Assembly (NCBI GenBank): GCA_004020315.1
Contig: SAQG01000006.1
Location: forward strand, 137,465-201,464
Length of the DNA stretch: 64,000 nt
Direction of reading: 5' to 3'
Source: Mesorhizobium sp.
Lineage (GTDB): Bacteria; Pseudomonadota; Alphaproteobacteria; Rhizobiales; Rhizobiaceae
Shown piece after piece: positions 8,379-20,907 of this stretch. The translations under genes and the position numbers were made by a program. Numbering within the stretch: the first letter of the stretch is position 1; the number at the start of each line of letters is the position of its first letter. Under the pieces are notes generated by a model. That model worked only from the letters and a program-made list of their open reading frames with translations. It had not been told where the DNA came from and did no database searches.

Positions 8379-9659
8379 CTATTTGAAGACGCTCGGCAAC
8401 CACAGCGAGATGGCCGGAATGTAAGTGACGAGCCCCAGCACCAGGAGGCCGGCGCCATAGAACGGCCAGATCGAGCGCATCGCTTCCCAGACGGATATCT
8501 TGCCCACTGCGCACGCCACGAACTGCACTGCCCCCACCGGCGGCGTATTCAGCCCGATGCCGAAGTTGAGGATCATGATAACGCCGAAATGCACCGGATC
8601 GACTCCGTAGGCCTGCGCCACGGGCAGGAAGATCGGCGTGCAAATGATGATCGTCGGCCCCATGTCCATGAAGGTGCCGAGGAACAGCATCAAGATATTG
8701 AGCAGGAGAAGCACGACCAGCGGATCTTCCGAGATCGCGTTCATCGAGGCTATCAGCGCTGCCGGCACTTTCAGGAAGGCCATCAACCACGAGAACGCCG
8801 CCGCCATGCCGATGATGAGCAGCACCATGGCCGTGGTGCGCACGGCGCCATGGGTGGCATGAACGAAACCTTCCCAGGTCATCTGCCGGTAAACCAGGAC
8901 AGTCACGAGCAACGCATAGATGACGGCGATGCAGGAACTCTCGGTGGCCGTGAAAACGCCCGATCGAACGCCGCCGAAGATGATCGCGATCAGCAGCAGG
9001 CCGGGCACCGCGACAGCGAAGAGATGCGCGACGGCGGCGAAGCCCGGAAACGGCTCGGTCGGATACCCGCGGGAGCGCGCCACGAAGTAGGCGGTGATCA
9101 TCAATGCGAGTGCCAATAGCAGGCCCGGGATGATGCCGGCCGTGAACAGGTCGGCGATGGAGATCTTTCCACCTGCCGAGATCGAGTAGATGATCATGTT
9201 GTGCGACGGCGGCAGGAGGAGCGCGATCAGGGCCGCCATCGAGGTGACGTTGACGGCGTAATCCGCTCCATAGCCACGCGCCTTCATCTGCGGGATCATC
9301 AAGCCGCCTACCGCCGCTGCCTCCGCCACCGCGGAGCCCGAAATGCCGCCGAACAGTGTAGCGGTGGCGATGTTGACCTGCCCGAGGCCGCCGCGCATGT
9401 GGCCGACGAGCGAGCCGGCGAAGGCAACGATCTTGCTGGCGATGCCGCCGCGCACCATCAAGTCGCCGGCGTAGATGAAGAACGGAATGGCCAGCAGCGA
9501 AAAGACGCTCATGCCGGAATTCAGGCGCTGGAACACGATGAGCGGCGGCAGGCCCATGTAGAGGACGGTGGCAAAGCTTGCGACGCCTAGGCAGAAAGCG
9601 ATCGGCGTGCCGATAAGCATCAGAACGGTGAAGACGCCGAAGAGTATCCAGAGTTCCAT
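8379..9659 (-). CDS. dctM: TRAP transporter large permease (DctM)
   Basis: A 426-residue, highly hydrophobic protein with about 12 predicted transmembrane segments, beginning MELWILFGVFTVLMLIGTP. DctM motifs are present, such as GGISGSAVAEAAAVGGLMIPQM and GIGLNTPPVGAVQFV. It is the sodium-coupled permease of a tripartite ATP-independent periplasmic (TRAP) importer. It follows dctQ by 4 bp and precedes gntR by a few bases. Its placement with uronate catabolic genes suggests uptake of glucuronate, galacturonate or an oligouronate. The exact substrate cannot be read from the sequence. Confidence 0.92.
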   Translation of the reverse strand: MELWILFGVFTVLMLIGTPIAFCLGVASFATVLYMGLPPLIVFQRLNSGMSVFSLLAIPFFIYAGDLMVRGGIASKIVAFAGSLVGHMRGGLGQVNIATATLFGGISGSAVAEAAAVGGLMIPQMKARGYGADYAVNVTSMAALIALLLPPSHNMIIYSISAGGKISIADLFTAGIIPGLLLALALMITAYFVARSRGYPTEPFPGFAAVAHLFAVAVPGLLLIAIIFGGVRSGVFTATESSCIAVIYALLVTVLVYRQMTWEGFVHATHGAVRTTAMVLLIIGMAAAFSWLMAFLKVPAALIASMNAISEDPLVVLLLLNILMLFLGTFMDMGPTIIICTPIFLPVAQAYGVDPVHFGVIMILNFGIGLNTPPVGAVQFVACAVGKISVWEAMRSIWPFYGAGLLVLGLVTYIPAISLWLPSVFK

Positions 9660-9663
9660 GGCC

Positions 9664-10242
9664 TCAGACCTTCACGTTCGCTGTGTCGAGTTCGGCTGCG
9701 ACTTCCGCCGGCGGCAATTCATCGAGCGCATCGTCGATCGGCGCACCGGAAAGGCGAAGCACGATGCGCTCCAGCGTGAAGAGCACGATGAGAGCGCCTC
9801 CCGCGACAAGCGGGACATAGTCCCAGCCCCCTGATATGCCGAGCGACGGCAAGGTGGCGCCCCACGTCAGTGCGACCAACTGGCTGCCATACCAGATCAT
9901 GCCGACGCCGAAGGCGAGCGCGACGAGGTCGGAGATCATTCTTAGCCAACGCTTGCCGCCTTTCGGCAGCACGTAGAGCAGGACGTCGAAGCCGAGGTGA
10001 TAGTTCTCGCGCACCCCGACGGCGGCGCCGAGGAAAATGAACCAGCTCATCAGCATCACCGAGCCCTGCTCGGTCCAGCTCGGCGAGCGGTTCAAAACAT
10101 AGCGGCCGAACACCTGCCAGGCGACGAAGGCGGTCATCAGCACCAGCCCGATGCCGGCGATCCACAGCGCCACCGTGCTGACGCGCGACATCACCCGCGC
10201 GATGCCGGACAAGGGCGGTCTCTGTTCTGAGCTGGAGGTCAC
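9664..10242 (-). CDS. dctQ: TRAP transporter small permease (DctQ)
   Basis: A 192-residue membrane protein with four predicted transmembrane segments. The DctQ signature is FGRYVLNRSPSWTEQGSVML, followed by FLGAAVGVRENYHLGFDVL. DctQ partners DctM in the TRAP importer. The start is GTG at 10242, with GGGAGA about 7 nt upstream. The tail carries a polar extension (ELPPAEVAAELDTANVKV). It lies between dctP and dctM and is separated from dctP by a strong GC hairpin that could lower its expression relative to the binding protein. Confidence 0.9.
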   Translation of the reverse strand: MTSSSEQRPPLSGIARVMSRVSTVALWIAGIGLVLMTAFVAWQVFGRYVLNRSPSWTEQGSVMLMSWFIFLGAAVGVRENYHLGFDVLLYVLPKGGKRWLRMISDLVALAFGVGMIWYGSQLVALTWGATLPSLGISGGWDYVPLVAGGALIVLFTLERIVLRLSGAPIDDALDELPPAEVAAELDTANVKV

Positions 10243-10263
10243 CGGTTCTCTCCCGAAGAGGAT

Positions 10264-10288
10264 GGCGGCGCGGAATGCCCGCGCCGCC
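10264..10288 (-). promoter_or_regulatory. Intercistronic hairpin between dctP and dctQ
   Basis: GGCGGCGCGG and CCGCGCCGCC form a perfect 10-bp stem with a 5-nt loop. It starts 6 nt after the dctP stop codon and has no T-run. It probably stabilises the upstream dctP message or attenuates the downstream permease genes, which fits the need for more binding protein than permease. This is inferred from position and structure only. Confidence 0.5.
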
Positions 10289-10294
10289 GCTTGA

Positions 10295-11272
10295 TCACTG
10301 CACGGCCCTAATGGCCTCGACCATCGCCTTCAGCTTGTCGTCCTTGACGTGCTTTTCGTAGACCGGGCCCATCGCGTCGATGAAGGGCTGCTTGTCCGGC
10401 GTCGTGATCTGCGAACCGGCCGCCTCGACCTTGGCACGCGATTCCTTGACCTTTGCGGCCCACAGCTCACGCTGCTTGGCGACGCTTTCCTTGGCCGCCG
10501 CCTTAAAGATCGCCTGGTCCTCCGGCGTCAGCTTGTCCCAGCTCGATTTCGCCATGACAAAGGCTTCCGGCACCATCGTGTGCTCGTCGAGCGAATAAAA
10601 CTTCGCGACTTCCGCGTGCTTGGCGGTGTCGTAGCTCGGAAAATTGTTCTCCGCGCCGTCGATGACCCCGGTCTCGATCGCAGAATACACCTCGCCATAC
10701 GGCATCGGCGTCGCGTTGGCGCCGAGTGCCGCCACCATGTCGACGAAGATGTCGGACTGGATGACGCGGAATTTCATGCCGGCCATATCGGCTACAGAGT
10801 TGATCGGCTTCTTCGAATTGTAGAAGGAGCGCGCGCCGCCATCATAAAAGGCGAGCAGCACCAGCCCGACCTGTTCGAACGCCGCCGCGATCTGGTCGCC
10901 GACTGGCCCGTCCATGACCTTGTGCATATGGTCTTCCGAGCGGAAGATATAGGGCAGTGAGGGCACGGTGGTTTCGGGGATGAGTCCGTTGAACGGCGCC
11001 ATCGAGACGCGGTTGAGATCGATCACGCCGGAACGCACCTGCTCGATCGTGTCCTTTTCCTCGCCGAGCTGCGCGGAATGATAGACATCGACCGAATAGC
11101 GGCCGGCCGTGCGCTCCTTCACAAGCTCGCCAAAATATTTGACCGCCTCGACCGTCGGATAGCCGTCCGGGTGCGTGTCGGACGAGCGCAGAACCGTCTG
11201 GGCGCTTGCCGTTCCGGCCATCAGTGCGGCGGCAAGTAGCGTAGCTCCCGCCAGTCTCGAAAAATGCAGCAT
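10295..11272 (-). CDS. dctP: TRAP transporter solute-binding protein (DctP)
   Basis: A 325-residue periplasmic protein. The signal peptide is clear (MLHFSRLAGATLLAAALMAG, with cleavage after TASA). The mature protein shows DctP features: KYFGELVKERTAGRYSVDVY, AQLGEEKDTIEQVRSGVIDL, and the central Arg-containing segment MKFRVIQSDIFVDMV, where family members bind the substrate carboxylate. ENNFPSYDTAKH is also typical. The ATG at 11272 has a strong ribosome-binding site (GGGAGGA). It is the second gene of the uronate operon, 37 bp after uxaC, so a uronate ligand is likely. Confidence 0.93.
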   Translation of the reverse strand: MLHFSRLAGATLLAAALMAGTASAQTVLRSSDTHPDGYPTVEAVKYFGELVKERTAGRYSVDVYHSAQLGEEKDTIEQVRSGVIDLNRVSMAPFNGLIPETTVPSLPYIFRSEDHMHKVMDGPVGDQIAAAFEQVGLVLLAFYDGGARSFYNSKKPINSVADMAGMKFRVIQSDIFVDMVAALGANATPMPYGEVYSAIETGVIDGAENNFPSYDTAKHAEVAKFYSLDEHTMVPEAFVMAKSSWDKLTPEDQAIFKAAAKESVAKQRELWAAKVKESRAKVEAAGSQITTPDKQPFIDAMGPVYEKHVKDDKLKAMVEAIRAVQ

Positions 11273-11309
11273 TGGTTTCCTCCCGTTTGAACGATGGCGG
11301 CAAGCGCCG

Positions 11310-12719
11310 TTAGAGCCGGTACGCCTTTTTCGCGAGCGTATAGGCAAGTTCCTGCGCCAGCTCGTGCGCCTCGTCTTCGCGGAGCCGGTGCTCGGCGACG
11401 AGACGCGCAAGAAAGGCGCAATCGACCCGACGCGCCACATCGTGGCGAGCCGGGATGGATGGAAAGGCGCGGGTGTCGTCATTGAAGCCGACGGTGTTGT
11501 AGAAGCCGGCCGTCTCGGTTGTCATCTCGCGGAACCGACGCATGCCTTCCGGACTGTCGTGGAACCACCAGGCCGGCCCGAGCTTCAGCGCCGGGTAGAC
11601 GCCGGCGAGCGGCGCCAGTTCGCGCGCATAGCTGGTCTCGTCGAGCGTGAAAAGGATGATTGTAAGGTCGCGCTCCAGCCCGACGCAGTCGAGCAGCGGC
11701 TTCAGCGCCGTCACATAATCGGTTCTAGTCGGGATATCGAAACCCTTGTCCCTGCCGAACCTCTGGAAGACGGCAGGCGAATGGTTGCGCCAGGAGCCGG
11801 GATGGATCTGCAGGACGAGCCCATCGTCGCGGCTCATCTTAGCCATCTCGGTCAGCATCTGGGCGCGGAACAGTTTTCGCTCGCGCTCGTCATCCGAGCC
11901 CCGGCGGATGCGATTGAACAGCTCCTGCGCGGCGGCATCCGACAGATTGGCGGTCTCCGCAGTCGGATGGCCGTGATCCGACGCGGTCGCGCCAAAACTC
12001 TTGAAGAAGGCCCTTCTCTGGCGATGCGCATCGAGATAACCGGCCCAGGTGCCGGTGTCGCAGCCGGTGATGTCGCCGAGCCGATCGAGATTGGCAGAAA
12101 AGCCTTCGAAATCGGGATCGACGACGGCGTCCGGCCGATAGGCGGTGACGACGCGGCCCTCCCAGCCGCTGTCGCGGATCATCTGGTGCCATCTGAGATC
12201 GTCCAGCGCGCCTTCGGTCGTCGCGATGACCTCAATGTTGAAGCGCTCGAACAGCGCTCGCGGGCGAAAATTCTCCCACTGCAGCAAGGTCGAGATCGTG
12301 TCGTAATGGCGGTCGGCAGTTGCGGCCGTCAGCGGCTCTTCGATGCCGAACAGATCGGCAAGCACATGGTCCAACCACAGCCGCGTCGGTGTGCCGCGGA
12401 ACAGATAATAGTGCTCGGCGAAGCGCCGCCAGATCGTCCTGCCGTCGGTCTCTACCGGTGAGCCATCGAGCGGTGGCACGCCGAGGTCCTCAAGGCGGAC
12501 GCCCTGGCTGAACAGCATGCGGAAGATGTAATGGTCCGGCACAACAAGCAATTGCGCCGGATCGGGAAACGCCTCGTTGAGCGCATACCAGCGCGGATCG
12601 GTGTGACCGTGCGGGCTGACGATTGGCAGATCCTTGACAGCTGCGTAAAGATCGCGGGCCAGCGAGAGTGGACGCGCCTCGGACGGAAACAGCAAATCCG
12701 GATTGGTCAATGCGGCCAC
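11310..12719 (-). CDS. uxaC: Glucuronate (uronate) isomerase
   Basis: A 469-residue protein with the UxaC pattern throughout: LPIVSPHGHTDPRWYA carries the metal-binding His-x-His, and DHYIFRMLFSQGV, HPGSWRNHSP and GPAWWFHDSPEGM follow. The enzyme isomerises D-glucuronate to D-fructuronate and D-galacturonate to D-tagaturonate. I chose GTG at 12719 (reading V-A-A-L-T-N-P-D) because GGGAGGAACG sits just upstream and other UxaC proteins begin near this ALTNPDLL segment. It is the first gene of the leftward uronate operon and diverges from uxuB across a 177-bp control region. Confidence 0.94.
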   Translation of the reverse strand: MAALTNPDLLFPSEARPLSLARDLYAAVKDLPIVSPHGHTDPRWYALNEAFPDPAQLLVVPDHYIFRMLFSQGVRLEDLGVPPLDGSPVETDGRTIWRRFAEHYYLFRGTPTRLWLDHVLADLFGIEEPLTAATADRHYDTISTLLQWENFRPRALFERFNIEVIATTEGALDDLRWHQMIRDSGWEGRVVTAYRPDAVVDPDFEGFSANLDRLGDITGCDTGTWAGYLDAHRQRRAFFKSFGATASDHGHPTAETANLSDAAAQELFNRIRRGSDDERERKLFRAQMLTEMAKMSRDDGLVLQIHPGSWRNHSPAVFQRFGRDKGFDIPTRTDYVTALKPLLDCVGLERDLTIILFTLDETSYARELAPLAGVYPALKLGPAWWFHDSPEGMRRFREMTTETAGFYNTVGFNDDTRAFPSIPARHDVARRVDCAFLARLVAEHRLREDEAHELAQELAYTLAKKAYRL

Positions 12720-12766
12720 GGCGTTCCTCCCAACCCGGCCATCGGTAGGATCGGGAACAAATAATG

Positions 12767-12799
12767 TCAACATACAAAAAATAGATTGTTGTATGATGA
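12767..12799. promoter_or_regulatory. Inverted-repeat operator candidate in the uxaC-uxuB control region
   Basis: TCAACATACAA and TTGTATGATGA form an 11-bp inverted repeat with one mismatch and an 11-nt spacer; the inner 7 bp (CATACAA/TTGTATG) match perfectly. It sits in the divergent region between uxaC and uxuB, where one regulator could control both directions. The GntR/FCD protein encoded in the same operon is the obvious candidate to bind it. The half-site TTGTATG resembles the TTGT-containing sites of this regulator class (general knowledge). Confidence 0.6.
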
Positions 12800-12896
12800 C
12801 TTTTACGCAACGTCAGCCCATTGTGCGGGAAAGAAACGGATGTTACGCCGCATGCCGGCCACGCCCCGGCACGAGCTCGATCAGATCCATCGCACG

Positions 12897-14381
12897 ATGA
12901 CAGACAGACGCCTTTCCAACAGCACGCGGCAAGCATTGCCGGCCTCGGTCGCGGTCCCCGGATACGACCGCAACCGTGTCGTGCCCGGCATCGTCCATCT
13001 CGGCGTCGGCGCATTCCACCGCGCCCATCAGGCAGTCTATGTCGACAACTGCCTGACGGCGGGAGAGACGGGTTGGGGCATTGTCGGCGTCTCGCTACGC
13101 AGCGCCGACACACGCGACGCACTGGCGCCGCAGGACGGGCTTTACACGCTGGCAGTCAGGAGCAGCGACAGCGAAAGCCTGCGCGTCGTCGGCTCGATCC
13201 TGTCGATGCTGGTGGCCCCGGAAGATCCGAGTGCGGTGCTGGCCGTGCTGACTGATCCGCGCACCTCCATCGTCACGCTGACAATCACCGAAAAGGCCTA
13301 CCTCAGGGCGGCGGGTGGCGGACTGGACACCGCGCACGCCGACATCGTCCACGATTTGGCCAATCCGCAAATGCCGCGAACGGCGCATGGTTTTCTGGCC
13401 GAATCGCTTGCGCGCCGCCGCGCCGCCGGTATCCAGCCATTCACCGTGCTGTGCTGCGACAATCTCCCGGCCAACGGCGCCACACTGCACCGGCTGCTGG
13501 TCGAATTCGCCGCTTTGCGCGGCACCGATATCGCCCGCCATATCACCGACGAGGTGGCGTTTCCGTCGAGCATGGTGGACCGCATCGTGCCGGCGACCAC
13601 CGATGCCGACCGGGCACGGATATCAGGCCAGCTCGGCGTCGAGGACGCCTGGCCTGTCATGACCGAGCCGTTCTGCCAATGGGTGGTCGAAGACGATTTC
13701 CCGGCGGGCAGGCCGGCCTGGGAAAAGTTCGGCGTCACCATGGTCGGTGATGTCGGGCCGTTCGAGGACATGAAGCTGCGCCTGCTCAACGGCTCGCATT
13801 CGGCGATCGCCTATCTTGGCCTGCTCAGTGGCTTTGAGACGGTCGACCGCGCCTTCGCCGATCCGGCGATCCGGCAATTCGTCGGCGGATTGTGGGCCGA
13901 GGCCATTACGACGCTGCCGAAGGACGCCGGGCTCGACACGGCCGACTACACGGCCCAGCTCGCCAAGCGCTATTCGAACACCGCGCTCGCCCACCGGACG
14001 GCGCAGATCGCCAACGACGGCAGCCAGAAACTGCCCCAGCGCATCATTGCATCGGCCATGGAGCGGATGAGTGCCGGTGCCCCGCCCGCGCATCTGATGC
14101 TGGTGGTGGCCGCCTGGATCGCCGCTTGCGAGGCGCGCGGCGAAGCCTTGCCGCAAAGCCACTTCACCGACCCGCTCGACCTGGCCTTGGCCGCGCTCGA
14201 CACTCGGCATCTGTCGGCTGACGAAGCGGTGGCGGCGGTGTTCGACCTGGCCGGCTTCGCCCAGGGCGGTGCTGAGCGGCTGACGTTGATCGACCTCGCG
14301 GCCGCCCATCTCGAACGCCTGCGGCAGGGCGGCGTGGCTGCTGCATTCACAGCGCTGGGCATACAGAGTGAGAAAACATGA
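12897..14381 (+). CDS. uxuB: Mannitol dehydrogenase-family protein, probable D-mannonate (fructuronate) oxidoreductase
   Basis: A 494-residue long-chain polyol dehydrogenase. The N-terminal nucleotide-binding part contains GIVHLGVGAFHRAHQAVY, and the catalytic motif is MKLRLLNGSHSAIAYLG (the K-x4-N-x2-H-S arrangement). With uxaC next door, the likely reaction is NADH-dependent reduction of fructuronate to mannonate. Tagaturonate reductase (UxaB) or mannitol-type activity cannot be excluded. The ATG at 12897 (MTDRRLSN) has no strong ribosome-binding site, and in-frame ATGs lie upstream at 12786, 12843 and 12852, so the start is uncertain. It is transcribed divergently from the uronate operon. 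Confidence 0.85.
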   Translation: MTDRRLSNSTRQALPASVAVPGYDRNRVVPGIVHLGVGAFHRAHQAVYVDNCLTAGETGWGIVGVSLRSADTRDALAPQDGLYTLAVRSSDSESLRVVGSILSMLVAPEDPSAVLAVLTDPRTSIVTLTITEKAYLRAAGGGLDTAHADIVHDLANPQMPRTAHGFLAESLARRRAAGIQPFTVLCCDNLPANGATLHRLLVEFAALRGTDIARHITDEVAFPSSMVDRIVPATTDADRARISGQLGVEDAWPVMTEPFCQWVVEDDFPAGRPAWEKFGVTMVGDVGPFEDMKLRLLNGSHSAIAYLGLLSGFETVDRAFADPAIRQFVGGLWAEAITTLPKDAGLDTADYTAQLAKRYSNTALAHRTAQIANDGSQKLPQRIIASAMERMSAGAPPAHLMLVVAAWIAACEARGEALPQSHFTDPLDLALAALDTRHLSADEAVAAVFDLAGFAQGGAERLTLIDLAAAHLERLRQGGVAAAFTALGIQSEKT

Positions 14382-14432
14382 GGCAGAACCGCGCGCAGTC
14401 GTGCGTGCGGTGGAAGCGCTGACGACCTGAAG

Positions 14433-15395
14433 CTATTTGCCTGTCAAACCGTCCAACGTGTGCCGTGACGAGTAGTCGATACCTCTGGAGTTCCAGAACA
14501 GGCGAACGCCCTTGCCGACCAAATTTTCATACGGAATAGTGCCCATATCAAAACGGCTATCGGCGGAACTGTCGCGATTGTCGCCAAGCATGAAGTAGCG
14601 GCCGGCCGGAACGACAACAGGCTGCGTGTTGTCGCCCATCGACCCGTCGATCACGTCGAGGACCGAGTAGGAGACGCCGTTCTGCAATGTTTCCCGCTGC
14701 ACTTTGGCCGACCGGATCTCATCGGACGAGTAAGAACCGGTCTCTTCAAGCTTCACCGCCTGATCGTTGATGTGAAGGACGCCCTCGATCATCTGGATCT
14801 TGTCGCCAGGAAGGCCGACAATGCGCTTGATGTAGTCGGTGCTGGGATCAGACGGCCGCCTGAAAACTGCGATATCGCCCAGCGCCGGCGCCGTGTCGAA
14901 CGTCCGCCCTTCGATCGGCAGCAAGCCAAAGGGGACGCTGTAGCGGCCGTAGCCGTAAGCAAATTTGGACGCGAACAGATAGTCGCCGACCTCAAGCGTT
15001 GGCACCATGCTGCTGGCCGGTATTGAGAATGGCTGAAACAGGAACGCCCGGATCGCAAACGCAGCCAGAGACGAGGCCAGAAAGGCCAGCACCAGAACCG
15101 AAAATCCATATGCGTACCACTTGTCCGGCTTTAATCGATGCGTAAAGGGGACAACGAGCACCATCGATAATATCGCTATGCCGATGCTTGAAAGATTGGC
15201 CAATCCGGAAAGATCGATGCCCGGCAAAACCGGGAACCCGATGTAGCAAAGGGCGATGCTTGCGGTACTGATCGCGACCAAGCTTGTGACAGCCAGCTTG
15301 CCGCTTCCAATCCAAAGAAATCCGCCGAACGGACCGCCAAAGACCGACACCAGGGCCGTCGACCATCTGGATCTCGACTTTGCTTCTTCAGTCAC
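14433..15395 (-). CDS. lepB: Signal peptidase I with an extended membrane N-terminus
   Basis: A 320-residue S26 signal peptidase. The catalytic Ser is in FSIPASSMVPTLEVGDYL and the general-base Lys in STDYIKRIVGLPGDKIQ. The C-terminal box is YFMLGDNRDSSADSR. About 120 residues precede the catalytic domain and contain four predicted hydrophobic segments, more than the one or two of E. coli-type enzymes, so this is a second type of LepB common in Alphaproteobacteria. It removes signal peptides on the periplasmic face of the inner membrane. The start is GTG at 15395, with a G-run upstream. It lies after the atp operon terminator, so it needs its own promoter. Confidence 0.88.
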   Translation of the reverse strand: MTEEAKSRSRWSTALVSVFGGPFGGFLWIGSGKLAVTSLVAISTASIALCYIGFPVLPGIDLSGLANLSSIGIAILSMVLVVPFTHRLKPDKWYAYGFSVLVLAFLASSLAAFAIRAFLFQPFSIPASSMVPTLEVGDYLFASKFAYGYGRYSVPFGLLPIEGRTFDTAPALGDIAVFRRPSDPSTDYIKRIVGLPGDKIQMIEGVLHINDQAVKLEETGSYSSDEIRSAKVQRETLQNGVSYSVLDVIDGSMGDNTQPVVVPAGRYFMLGDNRDSSADSRFDMGTIPYENLVGKGVRLFWNSRGIDYSSRHTLDGLTGK

Positions 15396-15440
15396 AGGCT
15401 ACCGCCCCCCCAAGGCAGACAAGGCAGGACTGTCCATCAA

Positions 15441-15467
15441 ATAAAAAAGCGAGGCAAGCCTCGCTTT
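15441..15467 (-). terminator. Intrinsic terminator of the atp operon
   Basis: On the minus strand AAAGCGAGGC pairs with GCCTCGCTTT around a minimal loop, followed by TTTTTTAT. It lies about 22 bp after the atpC stop. The T-run is on the correct side for leftward transcription, so it should end the atpH-A-G-D-C message and separate it from lepB. Confidence 0.85.
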
Positions 15468-15489
15468 GCAATTGCCTGACTGATCTTCT

Positions 15490-15897
15490 TCAAGCAGGCA
15501 GGATGGCGCCTTCGAGTGTGGTGAGCTGGCTAAGGAACTGCTTGGCCTTGCTGCGCGTCTGGTCGTCCTTGGCGTCGGCGACGTCTTCCCTGGCTTCCTG
15601 GATACGGCGGGCAAGGTCGGCGCGGTCGATGTCGGCGACATGCACTGCCGATTCGGCGAGCAACGTGCAGCCGGCCGGAACGATGTCGGCAAAGCCGCCG
15701 AACACGACGTAGCGTTCTTCCTTGCCTGCCGCGGTCTTCACCGTGACGACGCCCGGCTTGATCGTGGTCATGACCGGCGCGTGATGGGCCATGACGGTCA
15801 TTTCGCCTTCGGCGCCCGGAATGACGACGGATTCGACCTGCTCGGAAACCAGCAGGCGCTCCGGCGAGACCAGTTCGAATTTGAAAGCTTCAGGCAT
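15490..15897 (-). CDS. atpC: F1 ATP synthase subunit epsilon
   Basis: A 135-residue protein with the epsilon beta-sandwich (FELVSPERLLVSEQVESVVI, then PGAEGEMTVMAHHAPVMT and YVVFGGFADI) and a C-terminal helical part. It belongs to the rotor stalk of F1 with gamma and can inhibit ATP hydrolysis through its C-terminal helices (family knowledge). I chose MPEAFKF at 15897; an ATG two codons earlier is also possible. It is the last gene of the operon, separated from atpD by a 99-bp gap that holds a striking inverted repeat. Confidence 0.96.
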   Translation of the reverse strand: MPEAFKFELVSPERLLVSEQVESVVIPGAEGEMTVMAHHAPVMTTIKPGVVTVKTAAGKEERYVVFGGFADIVPAGCTLLAESAVHVADIDRADLARRIQEAREDVADAKDDQTRSKAKQFLSQLTTLEGAILPA

Positions 15898-15907
15898 GAT
15901 CAAATTT

Positions 15908-15993
15908 AGCGAATAGCGAGTAGTGAGTAGCGAATAGACAAAAACGCTCGGCTCACATCGCCCCTATTCGCTACTCCCTATTCGCTATTCGCT
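15908..15993. repeat. 30-bp inverted repeat between atpD and atpC
   Basis: Two 30-bp arms at 15908-15937 and 15964-15993 are reverse complements at 28 of 30 positions, with a 26-nt loop. Each arm is built of GCGAATAG-like units (AGCGAATAGCGAGTAG and related). In the atp mRNA this would form a very long hairpin between the beta and epsilon reading frames. It may be an inserted palindromic repeat that also tunes epsilon expression or mRNA processing. Confidence 0.8.
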
Positions 15994-15996
15994 TCT

Positions 15997-18538
<2,542 letters not shown>

Positions 18539-18571
18539 GCTTCAAACCTGATCCCGTCCGTCCGGCTTCGT

Positions 18572-20100
<1,529 letters not shown>

Positions 20101-20101
<1 letters not shown>

Positions 20102-20661
20102 CAGCCGACCTCTTTCAGTGCAAGCTTGAGCGAATTGAGTTTGGTTTTGAGCGACGTATCGATCTGGCGCGAGCCTATTTTGACCACCAGTCCGCCGAGC
20201 AGCGACGGATCGACGGTCACGGCGATCGCGACATCCTTGCCGGCAACGCTTTTCAGCGCCGCCTTCAGCTCGGCCTCCTGAGCCGCCGTCAGCGCATGCG
20301 CCGAGGTTACTTCAGCGGCGGTCTCGCCACGATGCTCGGCGGCAATCTGGCGGAACGCCTTGATCATGCCAGGGACGGCGAACAGCCGGCGGTTCTGGGC
20401 AACGACGCGCAGGAAATTGCCGGTGAGGCCGGTGATCCCTGCCTTGTCGGCGATCACCGCGATGGCCTTGGCCTGGTCCTCGCTGGAGAACACCGGGCTA
20501 TTGATCAGACGGGCAAGGTCCGCACTGCCTTCGAGCATCGCCGCAAAACTATTGAGATCGGCCTCGACCTTGGCGACCGAGTTTGCCTGCAGCGCGAGTT
20601 CGAACAGCGAACCCGCATAGCGTTCCGCAACAGCTGAGATTGGCGATGACGATTGGGCCAC
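20101..20661 (-). CDS. atpH: F1 ATP synthase subunit delta
   Basis: A 186-residue protein. [14 protein letters not shown] near the N-terminus and the C-terminal [20 protein letters not shown] (then [15 protein letters not shown]) are diagnostic of the delta subunit (OSCP), which links the top of F1 to the peripheral stalk. I place the start at GTG 20661 (V-A-Q-S-S-S-P), which gives the normal family length; a longer frame up to 20751 has no support. It is the first gene of the operon, so the promoter should lie between 20662 and 20858. Confidence 0.95.
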
Positions 20662-20858
20662 GGACCGTCTTTTCTCTTGTCTGACAGGCCGCAGATTGTT
20701 GGCGCGAGCGAAAACTCTGGCTAAATCTTTGACCTTAATGCATTTTTCCAAGCACGGAGGCGCGGCTTCCGCTATCCCCGGCCGAAAGTCGACTGCCGTC
20801 TAGCACAGGCATTTTAAGACCGCAATGCGTCGTCCTACATGGTTTTCAGGCACTATTG

Positions 20859-20894
20859 TCGCATCCGGCGGTACGCTTCGACCGCCGAATGCGA
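20859..20894. repeat. Long hairpin downstream of the 131-residue membrane protein gene
   Basis: TCGCATCCGGCGGT and ACCGCCGAATGCGA pair at 13 of 14 positions around an 8-nt loop. It follows the stop codon at 20908 on the minus strand and precedes the atp promoter region. No T-run follows on either strand, so it is more like a REP-type 3' stabiliser than a classical terminator. Confidence 0.5.
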
Positions 20895-20907
20895 ATTAGC
20901 CTTTGAT

